NCBI RefSeq assembly: GCF_025642785.1
Contig: NZ_JANZKU010000028.1
Location: forward strand, 1 to 51,666
Direction: 5' to 3'
From: Pseudomonas sp. RIT-PI-AD
GTDB taxonomy: Bacteria; Pseudomonadota; Gammaproteobacteria; Pseudomonadales; Pseudomonadaceae
DNA length: 51,666 nucleotides
This document shows positions 16,117-27,800 of this stretch, one piece after another. Position 1 is the stretch's first letter, and each line of letters opens with the position of its first letter. The translations under genes and the position numbers were made by a program. The notes beneath the pieces are model-generated. The model was not told the origin of the DNA and did not search any database. It was given only the letters and a program-made list of their open reading frames with translations.

Positions 16117-17076
16117 TCAGGCCCCGCCATCGCGGAAACTGGCGCTGCCACTCATGCCGGGTATGGTGCCGCTGGCGGACTTGCCGTTGAAGCGGCCGAT
16201 GATCTTCACCGTCTTGCTGACCGGATCGACCGCCGGCAGCAGCCGGTCGACCACCGCTTCGCTGGCCTGGCCGGTCTCGTCGATCTTGAAGGAGAACGGC
16301 GTGCCGGGCTTGAGCCACTGCAACCACTTGGACGGCACGATGACGTCCAGCTCCAGCTCGCCGGTGTCGACGATCCTCAACAGCGGCTGGCTGACGGATA
16401 CCGACTCGTGGGGGTGCGCCATGCGCTCCATGACGCGGCCGGCGAAGGGCGCGGTCACCTTGCACTGCTTCACCTGGGCACGCAGCGCTTCGGTTTCCGC
16501 CTTGGCCTTGTTGAGCTTGGATTCGGAAATCAGCAGGTCGAACTTGCCGATGGAGTTGAAGTGTTCGAGTTCCTGGTTGGTCTCGACGGTCTTCTGCTCC
16601 ACCTGCATGGACGCCTCGGCGGCGCGCAGGTCGGCCTGGGCGCGCTCGCAATCGAGGGCCACCAGCAGGTCGCCCTTCTTGAACGAGGCGCCTTCGGTCA
16701 GCGGCATCTTCAATACTTGCGCCGTCATGCCGGCCGATAGCGTGGCTTCGTGAACGGCGCGCACCACGCCGCGGGCGTTGCCCTCGGCCGAGCCGTCGCG
16801 GTCTCGCGTGCCGGGCGCGGTTTCCGTGGGCGTGGCGACGGCCGGGCCCTGGGCGTCGGCACTCGCTTCCCCGGCCGCCGCGGGAGGCAACTGCTCGATC
16901 AAGGCTTCGGTATCGTTGCGGGCCTGGGTGTCGCTTGGCGGATGCACGGCCGCATCGGCGCTGGAGGCGCCGAGGGTCTCGTCGGGCTCGGCGGAGGGGC
17001 CGCATCCCTGTAGCAAGGTACCCAGGGACAGGCTCAGACAGACCAGGCAGCGAGAGGCCAGTGACGTGTGACTCAT
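16117..17076 (-). CDS. Lipoprotein membrane-fusion (HlyD/RND-type) periplasmic adaptor
   Basis: A 319-residue protein whose ATG at 17076 overlaps the stop of the TolC-like gene (ATGA), so the two are translationally coupled. The N-terminus has a lipoprotein signal ending LLQGC (Cys25). After a Ser/Thr/Asp-rich linker the adaptor core starts at GVVRAVHEATLSAGMTAQVL, with the lipoyl half EGASFKKGDLLVALDCE, an alpha hairpin (RAAEASMQVEQKTVETNQEL...LNKAKAETEALRAQ), the second half KVTAPFAGRVMERMAHPHES, and the barrel strand GELELDVIVPSKWLQWL. In tripartite pumps such lipoproteins connect the inner-membrane component with the outer-membrane channel. A cognate ABC or RND pump gene is absent, which makes the neighbouring M50-HlyD and GAF-HlyD proteins the likely inner-membrane partners. 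Confidence 0.88.
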   Translation of the reverse strand: MSHTSLASRCLVCLSLSLGTLLQGCGPSAEPDETLGASSADAAVHPPSDTQARNDTEALIEQLPPAAAGEASADAQGPAVATPTETAPGTRDRDGSAEGNARGVVRAVHEATLSAGMTAQVLKMPLTEGASFKKGDLLVALDCERAQADLRAAEASMQVEQKTVETNQELEHFNSIGKFDLLISESKLNKAKAETEALRAQVKQCKVTAPFAGRVMERMAHPHESVSVSQPLLRIVDTGELELDVIVPSKWLQWLKPGTPFSFKIDETGQASEAVVDRLLPAVDPVSKTVKIIGRFNGKSASGTIPGMSGSASFRDGGA

Positions 17077-18626
17077 AGGGATGCGCTCCGGTTCTCAGGC
17101 ATGGGGGGGAGGCTGCTGGCGCGCTCGCTCCAGTGCTCCTGCAACTTGGCGGCGATCACGGCGATGGGCGTCTCCGGCTGGACGTCGATATCGAAGTTGT
17201 CCAGGCCCATCGAGGCGTACAGGTTGGCGTAGGCGTTCTGCACGTCGGCGTAGGCGGAGTCGTAGCGAACCTGTGCCAGGATGGAGTTCATCTCCTCGCG
17301 TACCAGGTCCTGCTGGCTCACGGTCTTGGCCTGGAAGCCGCCGCGGGACAGGTTGGCGATGCGTTCCTGGACTTCCTGGGCGTCGCGGACGATGCCCAGC
17401 TCCTGGGAGAAGCGAATGAAGCGGATGCGCGCGATATGGATTTGCGTCATCACCGCCAGGGTCAGGGCGAGCTGGCGCTGCTCGATGACCTTCTCCTCGG
17501 CTTGCAAGGCCGCCTTTTCCATGGGGTAGCGGAAGACGTTCATCAGGTTCCAGCTGATTTGGCCGCTGTAGCTCACCCACTTGTCGTTGTACAGGTAGCT
17601 GTTGGAGTCGTAGTTCACCCCCAGCACCGCCCTGAGGCTGGGCATCGAGCGGATCAGTGCGGCTTTCATCTCGTTCTGGCTGATGCGCTGGCGGTAGGCC
17701 CCCTCGCGCAGCTCGGAGCGGTAGCGCAGACCCACCATGACCATCTCGTCGGCCGAACCGGGCAGTTCCGGCACCACGTCGGTGCGGTCCGGCAGTACCA
17801 GCGAATAGTGGGCGTCGGGCTTGAGGTTGATCAGCGCCGCCAACTGATTTTTCGCCAGGGATAGCTCGCGTTCCAGCTTCTGCACGTCGCCCTGCACCTG
17901 CAACAGGTCGCGCTGGTAGGCGAGCACCACCATGGGCGGCACCAGGCGCCGGTTCTCCAGTTCCTGGGTCTGGAGCATGGCCTTCTGCGCCAGGGCTTCC
18001 AGGGCCACCAGTTCCTTGTAAGTGCGGTCCGCGCTGACCGCGCGCCAGTAGGCGGTCCGCACGTCCTCCTGGATCCGGTTGACCACCTTGCGCCGGCGTT
18101 CGGCGGCGATGAGTTTCTCGTCGGCCGCCTGCAGGCTGCGCACGTAGGAGAGGCCGAAGTCGAGCACGTCCCAACTGGCGGTCAGGTCGCCGTTGGTACT
18201 GTGCTTGTCGGTGGAGGTGGAGGGCTCCAGGGATTGGCGGCCGGACAGCAGCGACCGGCTGCTGGAACCCGATTCGTTGTTGCGGCCGTTGTAGCCGAAG
18301 GAAGCGGCGATCGTCGGCAGCATGCCGGTGCTGCTGAGCGCCAGTTGCTTCTGGCGGAAGTCCTCGTCCATCAGTTCGATCTTCTGGTCGAGGTTGTACT
18401 TGAGCGCGCGGGCCATCGCTTCGTAGAGCGAGATGGGCCCCTTGACCGGCTCCTCGGCTTCCATGGTCGCTTCGAGCCTGGCCTTTTCGTCCACGGCATG
18501 GCGGCTGGAGTCCACCGGCTGCGGGACGATGCTGCAAGCGCCCAGGCCGAGACCGCAAAGCAGGACCCAAAGGGCGGTCGGTCGCGCCGACAGGGGAAAC
18601 GCGGGGGTATGAGGGTACTCTTCCAT
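17073..18626 (-). CDS. TolC-family outer-membrane export channel, lipoprotein
   Basis: A 517-residue protein read leftward from ATG 18626, with AAGGA directly upstream. The signal peptide ends in a lipobox, LGAC with Cys31, as in OprM-type channels. Two outer-membrane efflux protein repeats follow: the first around SLYEAMARALKYNLDQKIEL with the coiled hairpin AADEKLIAAERRRKVVNRIQ and LVALEALAQKAMLQTQELEN, the second around RYRSELREGAYRQRISQNEM with YDSAYADVQNAYANLYASMG near the end. These form a trimeric beta-barrel and periplasmic tunnel. It is the first gene after the giant surface protein (192-base gap) on the same strand and is coupled to the adaptor gene. The natural reading is that it is the exit channel for that protein or for a ligand linked with it. 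The TolC call is secure. Confidence 0.9.
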   Translation of the reverse strand: MEEYPHTPAFPLSARPTALWVLLCGLGLGACSIVPQPVDSSRHAVDEKARLEATMEAEEPVKGPISLYEAMARALKYNLDQKIELMDEDFRQKQLALSSTGMLPTIAASFGYNGRNNESGSSSRSLLSGRQSLEPSTSTDKHSTNGDLTASWDVLDFGLSYVRSLQAADEKLIAAERRRKVVNRIQEDVRTAYWRAVSADRTYKELVALEALAQKAMLQTQELENRRLVPPMVVLAYQRDLLQVQGDVQKLERELSLAKNQLAALINLKPDAHYSLVLPDRTDVVPELPGSADEMVMVGLRYRSELREGAYRQRISQNEMKAALIRSMPSLRAVLGVNYDSNSYLYNDKWVSYSGQISWNLMNVFRYPMEKAALQAEEKVIEQRQLALTLAVMTQIHIARIRFIRFSQELGIVRDAQEVQERIANLSRGGFQAKTVSQQDLVREEMNSILAQVRYDSAYADVQNAYANLYASMGLDNFDIDVQPETPIAVIAAKLQEHWSERASSLPPMPENRSASL

Positions 18627-18770
18627 AAGTCCTTCCACGTGCAGATGACGGTCACTTCGCCGCGGCAAGCCCATCTCGCGACTCGAAAACAGCTGAAGGG
18701 ATCACCGCTACGTCCTTGGCATCCCTGGTTATCACCACGCCTAGTCTTACTGTAGTGGCACATTGGAGAG

Positions 18771-18797
18771 TTGTCCTACTTTAGGACAATCTGTCCT
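18771..18797. promoter_or_regulatory. Triple half-site inverted repeat between the giant protein and the TolC operon
   Basis: TTGTCCTA-CTT-TAGGACAA (18771-18789) is a perfect eight-base inverted repeat, and a third half-site TGTCCT at 18792-18797 makes a second palindrome with the same AGGACA. Alternating half-sites of this kind are typical of regulator-binding operators. The element lies 145 bases upstream of the TolC-family start and just after the giant gene's stop, so it may control the exporter operon. No clear -35/-10 pair was found. It lacks the T-run needed for an intrinsic terminator. Confidence 0.5.
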
Positions 18798-18818
18798 TCC
18801 CTCTAGGCGTTACCGCCC

Positions 18819-21800
18819 TCAGCCCGCCAGCAGCCAGGCCAATCGGTCCAGTTGGGCGGCCCTCGCCTGGCTGGCCGCGAGTAGCTGTTCGTCGAGGGTC
18901 AGCGGAGCCGGCGCGAGGAACGGCGCATCGCTGCCGACCGGCGCCTCCTGCGCCAGCGAAATGTCCGCAGGCGGCAGGTCGAGCATCACCATGGGTTCGC
19001 TCAGCGAAAAGGCCGAGGGGTTGGGCACGCTCTGCTGCGGAGTCAAGGCCGCCGCGGAGTTGCCGGTACCGAAGGGGCCGGAACGCATCCGCGAGACGTC
19101 GAACGGCTGGCGGCTCGCGGCGTTCAGGTCGCCCACCGCCTGCGACATCGGTCCCTTGATGTCGTTGATCTCCACGGACGTGCCCAGGCCCTGTACGCCG
19201 TTCGCCACTTCGCGCATCGGTTGTTCGCCGATCGCGTTCGCGCCTTCCAGGCGTCTGAAGCCGTTGATCACGTCCAGCAGCACCGGCTCGTAATTGGTGC
19301 CGCGGGTGACGACGGTGGTCTGCTGGACGCTCAGGACGCGCGCTGTTCCGGTGATGGGCGTGGGCGCGACGTAGGGGTCCTCGGCGGGGTTGACGGTGAT
19401 CGTCACGCTGCCGGCGACCGTTCCACCGGCGCCGTCGCTGACGCTGTAGGTCAAGGTGTCGGTGCCGTTGAAGACGGGGTTCGGTGTGTAGGTGACGCTG
19501 CCGTCGGGGTTGACCACCACCGTGCCGTTGCCCGCCGTGGCGCCGGTCACCGTCAGGTTCGGCGAGTCGACATCGGTGACGTTGGCCAGCACGTCGATGG
19601 TGGTGGAGGTGCCCTCGGTGGTGGTGGCCGTGCCCGGAGTGGCGGTGGGCGCGTCGTTCACCGGGTTGATGGTGATCGCCACGCTGGCCGTGGCGGTGCC
19701 GCCGGCGCCGTCGCTGACGGTGTAGGTCAGGGTGTCGGTGCCGTTGAAGTCGGGGTTCGGCGTGTAGGTCAGAGTGCCGTCGGGGTTGATCACCACGCTG
19801 CCGTTGCCCGCCGACGCGGCGGTGACGGTCAGCGGGTCGCCGTCCGGGTCGCTCGCCGCGGCCAGCGGGTCGAGGGTCAGCGGGGTGTCTTCGTCGGTGG
19901 TGGCGGTGCTGTCGCCGACCACCGGCGGCCGGTTGGCGGCGGTGCCGACGTTCAGGGTCAGCGTCGCCGTGGCGGTGGCGCCGTCGGCGTCGCGGACCTG
20001 GTAGACGAAGCTGTCGGTGCCGCTGAACCCGGTGCTGGGGACATAGGTGAAGCTGCCGTCGGCGTTGAGGGTCAGGGTGCCGTTGGCCGGGCCTTGCAGC
20101 GTGCTGAAGGTCAGCGCGTCGCCGTCGGGATCGGTGGCCAGCAGTTGCCCGGTGTAGGTGCCGTTCGCCGCCAGGTCGACGCTGCTGTCGCCGGTGGTGG
20201 GTGGCGGGTTGGTGACCGTCAGGGTGAAGGTCTGGGCAACCTGGTTGCTGCCGTCGCTGGCGGTGACGGTGACGCTGTAGACGCCATCGCCGACCTGGCT
20301 GGCGCTGCTGCCCAGGGTGCCGCTGATGACGCCGGTGGCCGGGTTGATGCTTAGGCCGGCGGGCAGGCCGCTGGCACCGTAGGTTAGGGCGTCGCCGTCG
20401 GGGTCGGTGAAGTTAGCGCTGACGTTCAGGCTGAAGGCGGAGCTGTCGGTGGTCGCCTGGGCGGCGATGGCGCCGCTGGTGGCCGGCGCGTCGTTGGTCG
20501 GGGTGACGACGATGCTGACCACCGCGGTGGCGATCCCGCCGTCGCTGTCCACTACCTGGTAGGTGAAGCTGTCGGTGCCGTTGTAGTCCGCCGTCGGGGT
20601 GTAGGTGAAGCTGCCGTCGGGGTTGAGCACCAGGCTGCCGTGGGCGGGCGGCTGGGCGACGCCGAAGGTGAAGGTATCGCCGTCGGGGTCGCTGGCCACC
20701 AGCACGCCGCTGTAGGGGCTGTCCTCGGCGGTATTGAACGCGCTGTTGGCGGTGCTCGGCGCGGGGTTGCTCACGTTCAGCACGAAGGTCTGCTGGACCG
20801 AGCCGCCGTTGCCGTCGCTGGCGGTCACGGTGACGCTATAGACGCCGTCGCCGTTGGGCCCCTGGGTCGAGGCGTGGCCGCCGAGGGTGCCGCTGATCAG
20901 GCCGGTGGCCGGGTCGAGGCTGAGGCCAGCGGGCAGGCCGCTGACGCTGAAGCTCAGGGCGTCGCCATCGGCATCGCTGAAATTGCCGCCGACGTTGAGG
21001 TAGAAGCTGCCACCATCGGCGGCGCCCTGGGTGGGGATGCTGCCGTTGGTGGCGGGCGCATCGTTCACCGGGGTGACCGAGAGGCTCACTACGGCGGTGG
21101 CGATGCCGCCGTCGGCGTCCGTCACCTGGTAGGTGAAGCTGTCCGGGCCGCTGTAGTCGGCGGCCGGGGTGTAGGTGAAGCTGCCGTCGGCGTTGAGCAC
21201 CAGGTTGCCATGGGTCGGCTGCTGGGTGACGCTGAAGGTCAGGGCATCGCCATCGCTGTCGCTGGCGCTCAACGCGCCGCTGTACGGGGTGTCCTCGGCC
21301 GTGCTGAAGGCGCTGTTGGCGGTGGTCGGCGCCGGGTTGCTGACGTTCAGGGTGAAGAGCTGTTCGACCCGCCCGCCATTGCCGTCGTCGGCGGCGATGA
21401 CCAGGGTGTAGGCGCCGCCGCCGTTGACGCCCTGGGTCGAGGCGTTGTTGGCCAGGGTGCCGCTGATCAGCCCGGTGGCCGGGTCGATGCTGAGGCCGGC
21501 GGGCAGGCCGCTGGCGCTGTAGGTCAGGGTGTCGCCATCGCTGTCGCTGAAGTTGCCGGATACGTCCAGGGCGAAAGGGCCGGCGTCGGTGGCGGACTGG
21601 GTGGCGATGGTTCCGTTGGTCACCGGCGCATGGTTGGTCCCGCCCACTTCGATGCTCACCACCGCGCTGGCGAGGCCGCCATCGGAATCGCGCACCTGGT
21701 AGCTGAAGCTGTCCGGGCCGGTATAGCCGTTGGCCGGGGTGTAGGTGAAGGTGCCGTCGGCGTTGAGCACCAGGCTGCCCTGGGCGGGCGGCTGGAGGAC

Positions 21801-24800
21801 GCTGAAGGTCAGCGGATCGCCGTCGATGTCGGTGGCCACCAGCGCGCCGCTGAGGGGCGTGTCGGCGTCGGTGGTGACGCTGCTGTCGCGGGTGACCGGC
21901 GCCGGGTTGCTCACGCTGAGGGTGAAGCTCTGACTGGCGGTGCCGCCCTGGCCGTCGTCGGCGGTGACGAGCAGGGTGTACACGCCGCCGCCGTTGAGCC
22001 CTTGGCTGGACGCGTCGTGGGCCAGGGTGCCGCTGATCAGGCCGGTGGCCGGGTCGAGGCTGAGCCCGGCGGGCAGGCCGCTGATGCTGTAGGTCAGGGC
22101 GTCGCCGTCGGCATCGCTGAAGTTGCCGGCCACGTTGAGGCTGAAGGCCGCGCCGTCGTTGGCGCTTTGCGCGGTGATGGCGCCGTTGGCGGTGGGAGCG
22201 CTGTTGCCCGCGGTGACGGTGATGTTCACCAGGGCGGTGGCGATGCCGCCGTCGGCGTCCTGGACCTGGTAGCTGAAGCGGTCGGGCCCGCTGTAGTTCG
22301 CCGCGGGCGTGTAGGTGAAGGTGCCGTCCGGGTTGATCACCAGGCTGCCGTGGATCGGCGGTTGGACGACGCTGAAGGCCAGCGCGTCGCCATCGATGTC
22401 GCTGGCCAGCAGCGCGCCGCTGTAGGGCGCGCCTTCGGCGGTGCTGAAGGCGCTGTTGGCGGTGCTCGGCGCCGGGTTGCTGACGTTCAGGGTGAAGGTC
22501 TGCTGCGCCGAGCCGCCATTGCCGTCGCTGGCGGTGACGGTGACGCTGTAGAAGCCGCCGCCGTTGGGCCCCTGGGTCGAGGCGCTGCTGCCCAGGGTGC
22601 CGCTGATCAACCCGGTGGCCGGGTCGAGGCTCAGGCCGGCGGGCAGGCCGCTGACGCTGTAGGTCAGCACGTCGCCGTCGCTGTCGCTGAAGTTGCCGGC
22701 GACGTTGAGGCTGAAGCCGGCACCGTCGTTGGCGGTTTGCGCGGCGATGCTGCCGCTGGGGGTCGGCCCATGGTTCACCGCGGTGACATCGATGCTCACC
22801 ACCGCGCTGGCGATGCCGCCATCGGCGTCGCGCACCTCGTAGGTGAAGCGGTCGGCGCCGTTGTAATTGGCGGCCGGGGTGTAGGTGAAGGTGCCGTCGG
22901 CATTGAGCGCCAGGCTGCCATGGGTCGGTGGCTGGGTGACGCTGAAGGTCAGGGCGTCGCCATCGCTGTCGCTGGCGTTCAGCGCGCCGCTGTAGGACGT
23001 GTCGCTGGCGGTGCTGAAGGCGCTGTTGGCGGTGCTGGGTGCGGGGTTGCTGACGTTCAGGGTGAAGATCTGCTCGACCCGTCCGCCGTTGCCGTCGTCG
23101 GCGGCGACGATCACTTGATAAGCGCCGCCGCCGTTGATCCCTTGGGTGGAGGCGTTGTTGGCCAGGGCGCCGCTGATCAGCCCGGTGGCCGGGTCGAGGC
23201 TCAGGCCGGCGGGCAGGCCGCTGATGCTGTAGGTGAGGGTGTCGCCATCACTGTCGCTGAAATTGCCGGCCACGTTCAGGCTGAAGGTTCCGGCATCGGT
23301 GGCCGACTGGGTACCGATCGGGCCGTTGGTCACCGGCGCATGGTTGGCGCCGCCCACTTGGATGCTCACCACCGCGGTGGCGAGGCCGCCATCGGCGTCC
23401 TGGACCTGATAGCTGAAGCTGTCCGGGCCGGTATAGCCGTTGGCCGGGGTGTAGGTGAAGGTGCCGTCGGCGTTGAGCACCAGGCTGCCCTGGGCGGGCG
23501 GCTGGGTGACGCTGAAGGTCAGCGGATCGCCATCGATGTCGTTGGCCACCAGCACGCCGTTCAGCGGCGTATTCGCGTCGGCGGTCACGCTGCTGTCGCG
23601 GGTGGTGGGCGCCGGGTTGTTCGCCGTCAGGGTGAAGCTCTGGTCGACCGACCCACCCTGGCCGTCGCTGGCGGTCACCACCACCGTATAGGTGCCCGCG
23701 CCGTTGCCGCCCTGGGTCGAGGCGTTGTTGGCCAGGGTGCCGCTGATCAGGCCGGTGGTCGGGTCGATGCTCAGTCCGGCAGGCAGGCCGCTGGCGCTGT
23801 AGGTCAGCGCGTCGCCGTCGGCGTCGGAGAAATTGCCGCTGACGTCGAGGGCGAACGCACTGCTGTCGTCGGCGCTTTGCGCGGCGATGATGCCGACCGC
23901 TAGCGGCGCGTCGTTCACCGCGGTGACGGTGATCGATACCAACGCGCTGGCGAGGCCGCCGTCGGCGTCGCGGACCTCGTAGGTGAAGCGGTCCGTGCCG
24001 CTGTACTGAGCCGCCGGCACGTAGGTGAAGGTGCCGTCGGGGTTGATCACCAGGCTGCCGTGGATGGGCGCCTGGGTGACGCTGAACGTCAGGGCGTCGC
24101 CGTCGATGTCGCTGGCCAGCAGCACGCCGCTGTAGGGCGCGCCCTCGGCGGTGCTGAAGGCGCTGTTGGCGGTGCTGGGTGGCGGGTTGCTCACGGTGAG
24201 GACGAAGGTCTGGCTGACCGTCGCGCCGTTGCCGTCGCGGGCGCTGACCACCAGGGTGTAGGCGCCGCCGCCGTTGGGGCCCTGGGTCGAGGCGTGGCCG
24301 TCCAGGGTGCCGCTGATCAGGCCGCTGGCCGGGTCGATGCTCAGGCCGGCGGGCAGGCCGCTGGCGCTGTAGCTCAGGGCGTCGCCGTCGGCGTCGCTGA
24401 AGTTGCCGGCGACGTTGAGGCTGAAGCTGGCGCCGTCGTTGGCGTTCTGCGCGGCGATGCTGCCCACGGCGGTCGGCGCGTCGTTGACCGGGACGACGGT
24501 GATGATGACTTGCGCGCTGGCGGTGAGCCCCGCGCCGTCGCTGATGGTATAGGTCAGGGTATCGGTGCCGCTGAAATTGGTGTTCGGCGTATAGGTCAGG
24601 GTGCCGTCGGCGTTGAGGGTCACCGTGCCGTTGGCGGCGTTGGCGGCGACGAGGCTCAGGCGGTCGCCGTCGACATCGGTGTCGTTGGCCAGCACGTCGA
24701 TGACCACCGGGGTGTCTTCGAGGGTGGTCGCGCGATCGCCGTTGGCCACCGGCGCGTCGTTCACCGGTGCGATGGTGAAGGTCACGGTGGCGGTGGAAAG

Positions 24801-27800
24801 GCCGCCATCGGCGTCCCGTACCTGGTAGGTGAAGCTGTCCGCGCCGTTGTAGTTCGCCAGCGGCGTGTAGGTGAAGCTGCCGTCGGCGTTGAGTATCAGG
24901 TTGCCGTGCAGCGGCAGGCTGGTGGCGCTGAAGGTCAGGGCGTCGCCGTCTACGTCGCTGGCCAGCAACACACCGCTGAACGGGGTGTCCTCGCTCAGGG
25001 CGAAGGTGGCGTTGGCGGTGGTCGGCGGCGGATTGCTCACGTTGAGGGTGAAGCTCTGCACGCCGATTCCGCCGTTGCCGTCGCTGGCGCTGACGGTAAC
25101 GGTGTAGAGACCGCCGCCATTCGGCCCCTGGGTCGAAGCGCTACTGGCCAGGGTCCCACTGATCAGCCCGGTGGCCGGGTCGATGCTCAGGCCGGCGGGC
25201 AGGCCGCTGATGCTGTAGGTCAGGGCGTCGCCGTCGGCGTCGCTGAAGGTACCGGCGACGTTGAGGCTGAAGCTGGCGCCGTCGTTGGCGTTCTGCGTGG
25301 CGATGCTGCCGACCGGCGACGGGGCGTCGTTGACGGCGGTGACGGTGATGCTGACCAGGGCGGTGGCGATCCCGCCATCGCTGTCGGTCACCCGGTAGGT
25401 GAAACTGTCCGGGCCGCTGTAGTTGGCGGCCGGGGTATAGGTGAAGCTGCCGTCGGGGTTCAGCGCCAGGTTACCGTGGGCCGGTTGTTGGGCGACGCTG
25501 AAGCTCAGGGCGTCGCCATCCGCATCGGTGGCCAGCAGCGTGCCGCTGTAGGGTGTGTCTTCGGCGGTGCTCAGGGTGCTGTCGCCGGTGCTCGGCGGCG
25601 GGTTGCTCACGGTGAGGGCGAAGGTCTGGCTGACCAGCCCGCCCTGGCCATCGTCGGCGCTGAGGGTGACGCTGTAGACGCCGTCGCCGTTGGGCCCCTG
25701 GGTGGAGGCGTTGCTGACCAGGGTGCCGCTGATCAGGCCGGTGGCCGGGTCGAGGCTGAGCCCGGCGGGCAGGCCGCTGACGCTGTAGGTCAGGACGTCG
25801 CTGTCGGCGTCGTAGAAATTCCCGGACACGTCGAGGCTGAAGGGTGCGCCGTCCGCCCCGGTCTGCGGCGCGATCACCCGGGTGGTGGGGATGTCGTTGA
25901 CCGCGCTGACGCTGATGTTCACCACGGCGGTGGCGATGCCGCCATCGCTGTCTATGACCTGATAGGTAAAGCTGTCCGGCCCGTTGTAGTTGAGCGCGGG
26001 CCGGTAGAGGAAGTTGCCGTTGGCGTCCAGCATCAGGTCGCCGTGGGCCGGCCGCTGGGTGATGCTGAAGGTCAGGGCGTCGCCGTCGACGTCGGTGGCC
26101 AGCAGCACGCCGCCGTAGGGCGTGTCCTCGGCGGTGGCGAAGCTGCTGCTGGTGGTGCTCGGCGCGGGGTTGTTCACGTTGAGGGTGAAGCGCTGGTCGA
26201 TCAGGCCGCCGTTACCGTCGCTGGCGGTCACGACGACGCTGTAGAGGCCGTCGCCGTTGGGCCCCTGGGTCGAGGCGTTGCTGGCCAGGGTGCCGCTGAT
26301 GAGGCCGGTGGCCGGGTCGATGCTCAGCCCGGCGGGCAGGCCGCTGACGCTGTAGGTCAGGGTATCGCCGTCCACGTCGGTGAAATTGCCGGACACGTTG
26401 AGGCTGAAGGCGGTGCCGTCGGTCCCGCTCTGCGTGGCGATGCTGCCCACCGGGCTTGGCGCGTCGTTGACCGCGCTCACCGAAAGGCTCACCACCGCGT
26501 TGGCGACGCCGCCGTCGCTGTCCAGCACCTGGTAGGCGAAGCTGTCCGGCCCGTTGTAGTCCGGTGCCGGGGTGTAGGTGAAGCTGCCGTCGGGGTTCAG
26601 CGTCAGGTTGCCGTGGAGCGGCGGCGTGGTGACGCTGAAGGTCAGGGCGTCGCCGTCGATGTCGCTGGCCGCCAGGACGCCGCTGTAGGGGGTGTCCTCG
26701 GCGACGCTGAGGCTGCTGTTGGCGGTAGCGGGCGCCGGGTTGCTCACACTGAGGGTGAAACTCTGGCCGATCGAGCCGCCGTTGCCGTCGCTCACCGTCA
26801 CCAGGACCGCGTAGACGCCTCCGCCGTTGGGTCCCTGGGTCGAAGCGTTGCTGGCCAGGGTGCCGCTGATCAAGCCGGTAACCGGGTCGATGCTCAGCCC
26901 GGCGGGCAGGCCGCTGGCGCTGTAGGTCAGGGTGTCGCCATCGCTATCGGAGAAATTGCCCGCCACGTTCAGGCTGAAGGCGCTGGCATCGGTGGCGGAC
27001 TGCGCCCCGATCGCGGCATTGGCCACCGGCGGATGGTTCACCGCGCCGACGTTGATGCTGACCAGGGCGGTGGCGATGCCGCCGTCGCTGTCGGTCACCT
27101 GGTAGGTGAAGCTGTCCGGTCCGCTGTACAGCGCATCGGGGGTGTAGGTGAAGGAGCCGTCCTGGGCGAGCGCCAGGGTACCGTGGGCCGGCTGCTGGAG
27201 CGCGCTGAAGCTCAGCGTGTCGCCGTCGATGTCGCTGGCGATCAGGTTGCCCGACAGGGTGCTGCCCTCGGCGGTGGTGAAGGCGCTGTCGTTGGTGATG
27301 GGCGGCGGGTTGCTCACGGTCAGGGTGAAGCTCTGGCTGACCTGCTCGCCCTGTCCGTCATCGGCGGTCACCGTTACGCTGTACACCCCGTTGCCGGTGG
27401 GGCCCTGGCTGGAGGCGTCGTGGGCCAGGGTCCCGGTAATCAGGCCGGTGGTCGGGTCGATGCTCAGGCCCGCCGGCAGGCCGCTGACCGCATAGCTCAG
27501 GCCGTCGCCGTCCGGGTCGGCGAAATTCCCCGAGACGTTGAGGCTGAAGGCGGCGCTGTCGGTCCCGCTCTGCGCGGCGATGGGGCTGGTGGCGGTCGGC
27601 GCGTCGTTGACCGCGGTGACGGTGATGCTGACCGTCGCCACGGCGATACCGCCGTCGCTGTCGGTGACGCGATAGCTGAAGCTGTCCGGGCCGTTGTAGT
27701 TGGGCGCGGGGGTGTAGACGAAGCTGCCATCGGCGTTGAGCACCAGCACGCCATGGGCGGGCGCCTGGGCCGCATCGAAGGTCAGGCTGTCGCCGTCGAT

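Noticed and set aside
18771-18797. Palindrome read as a transcription terminator of the giant gene
   Set aside because: The stem is only eight base pairs and there is no T-run in either direction; a protein-binding site explains the three half-sites better.
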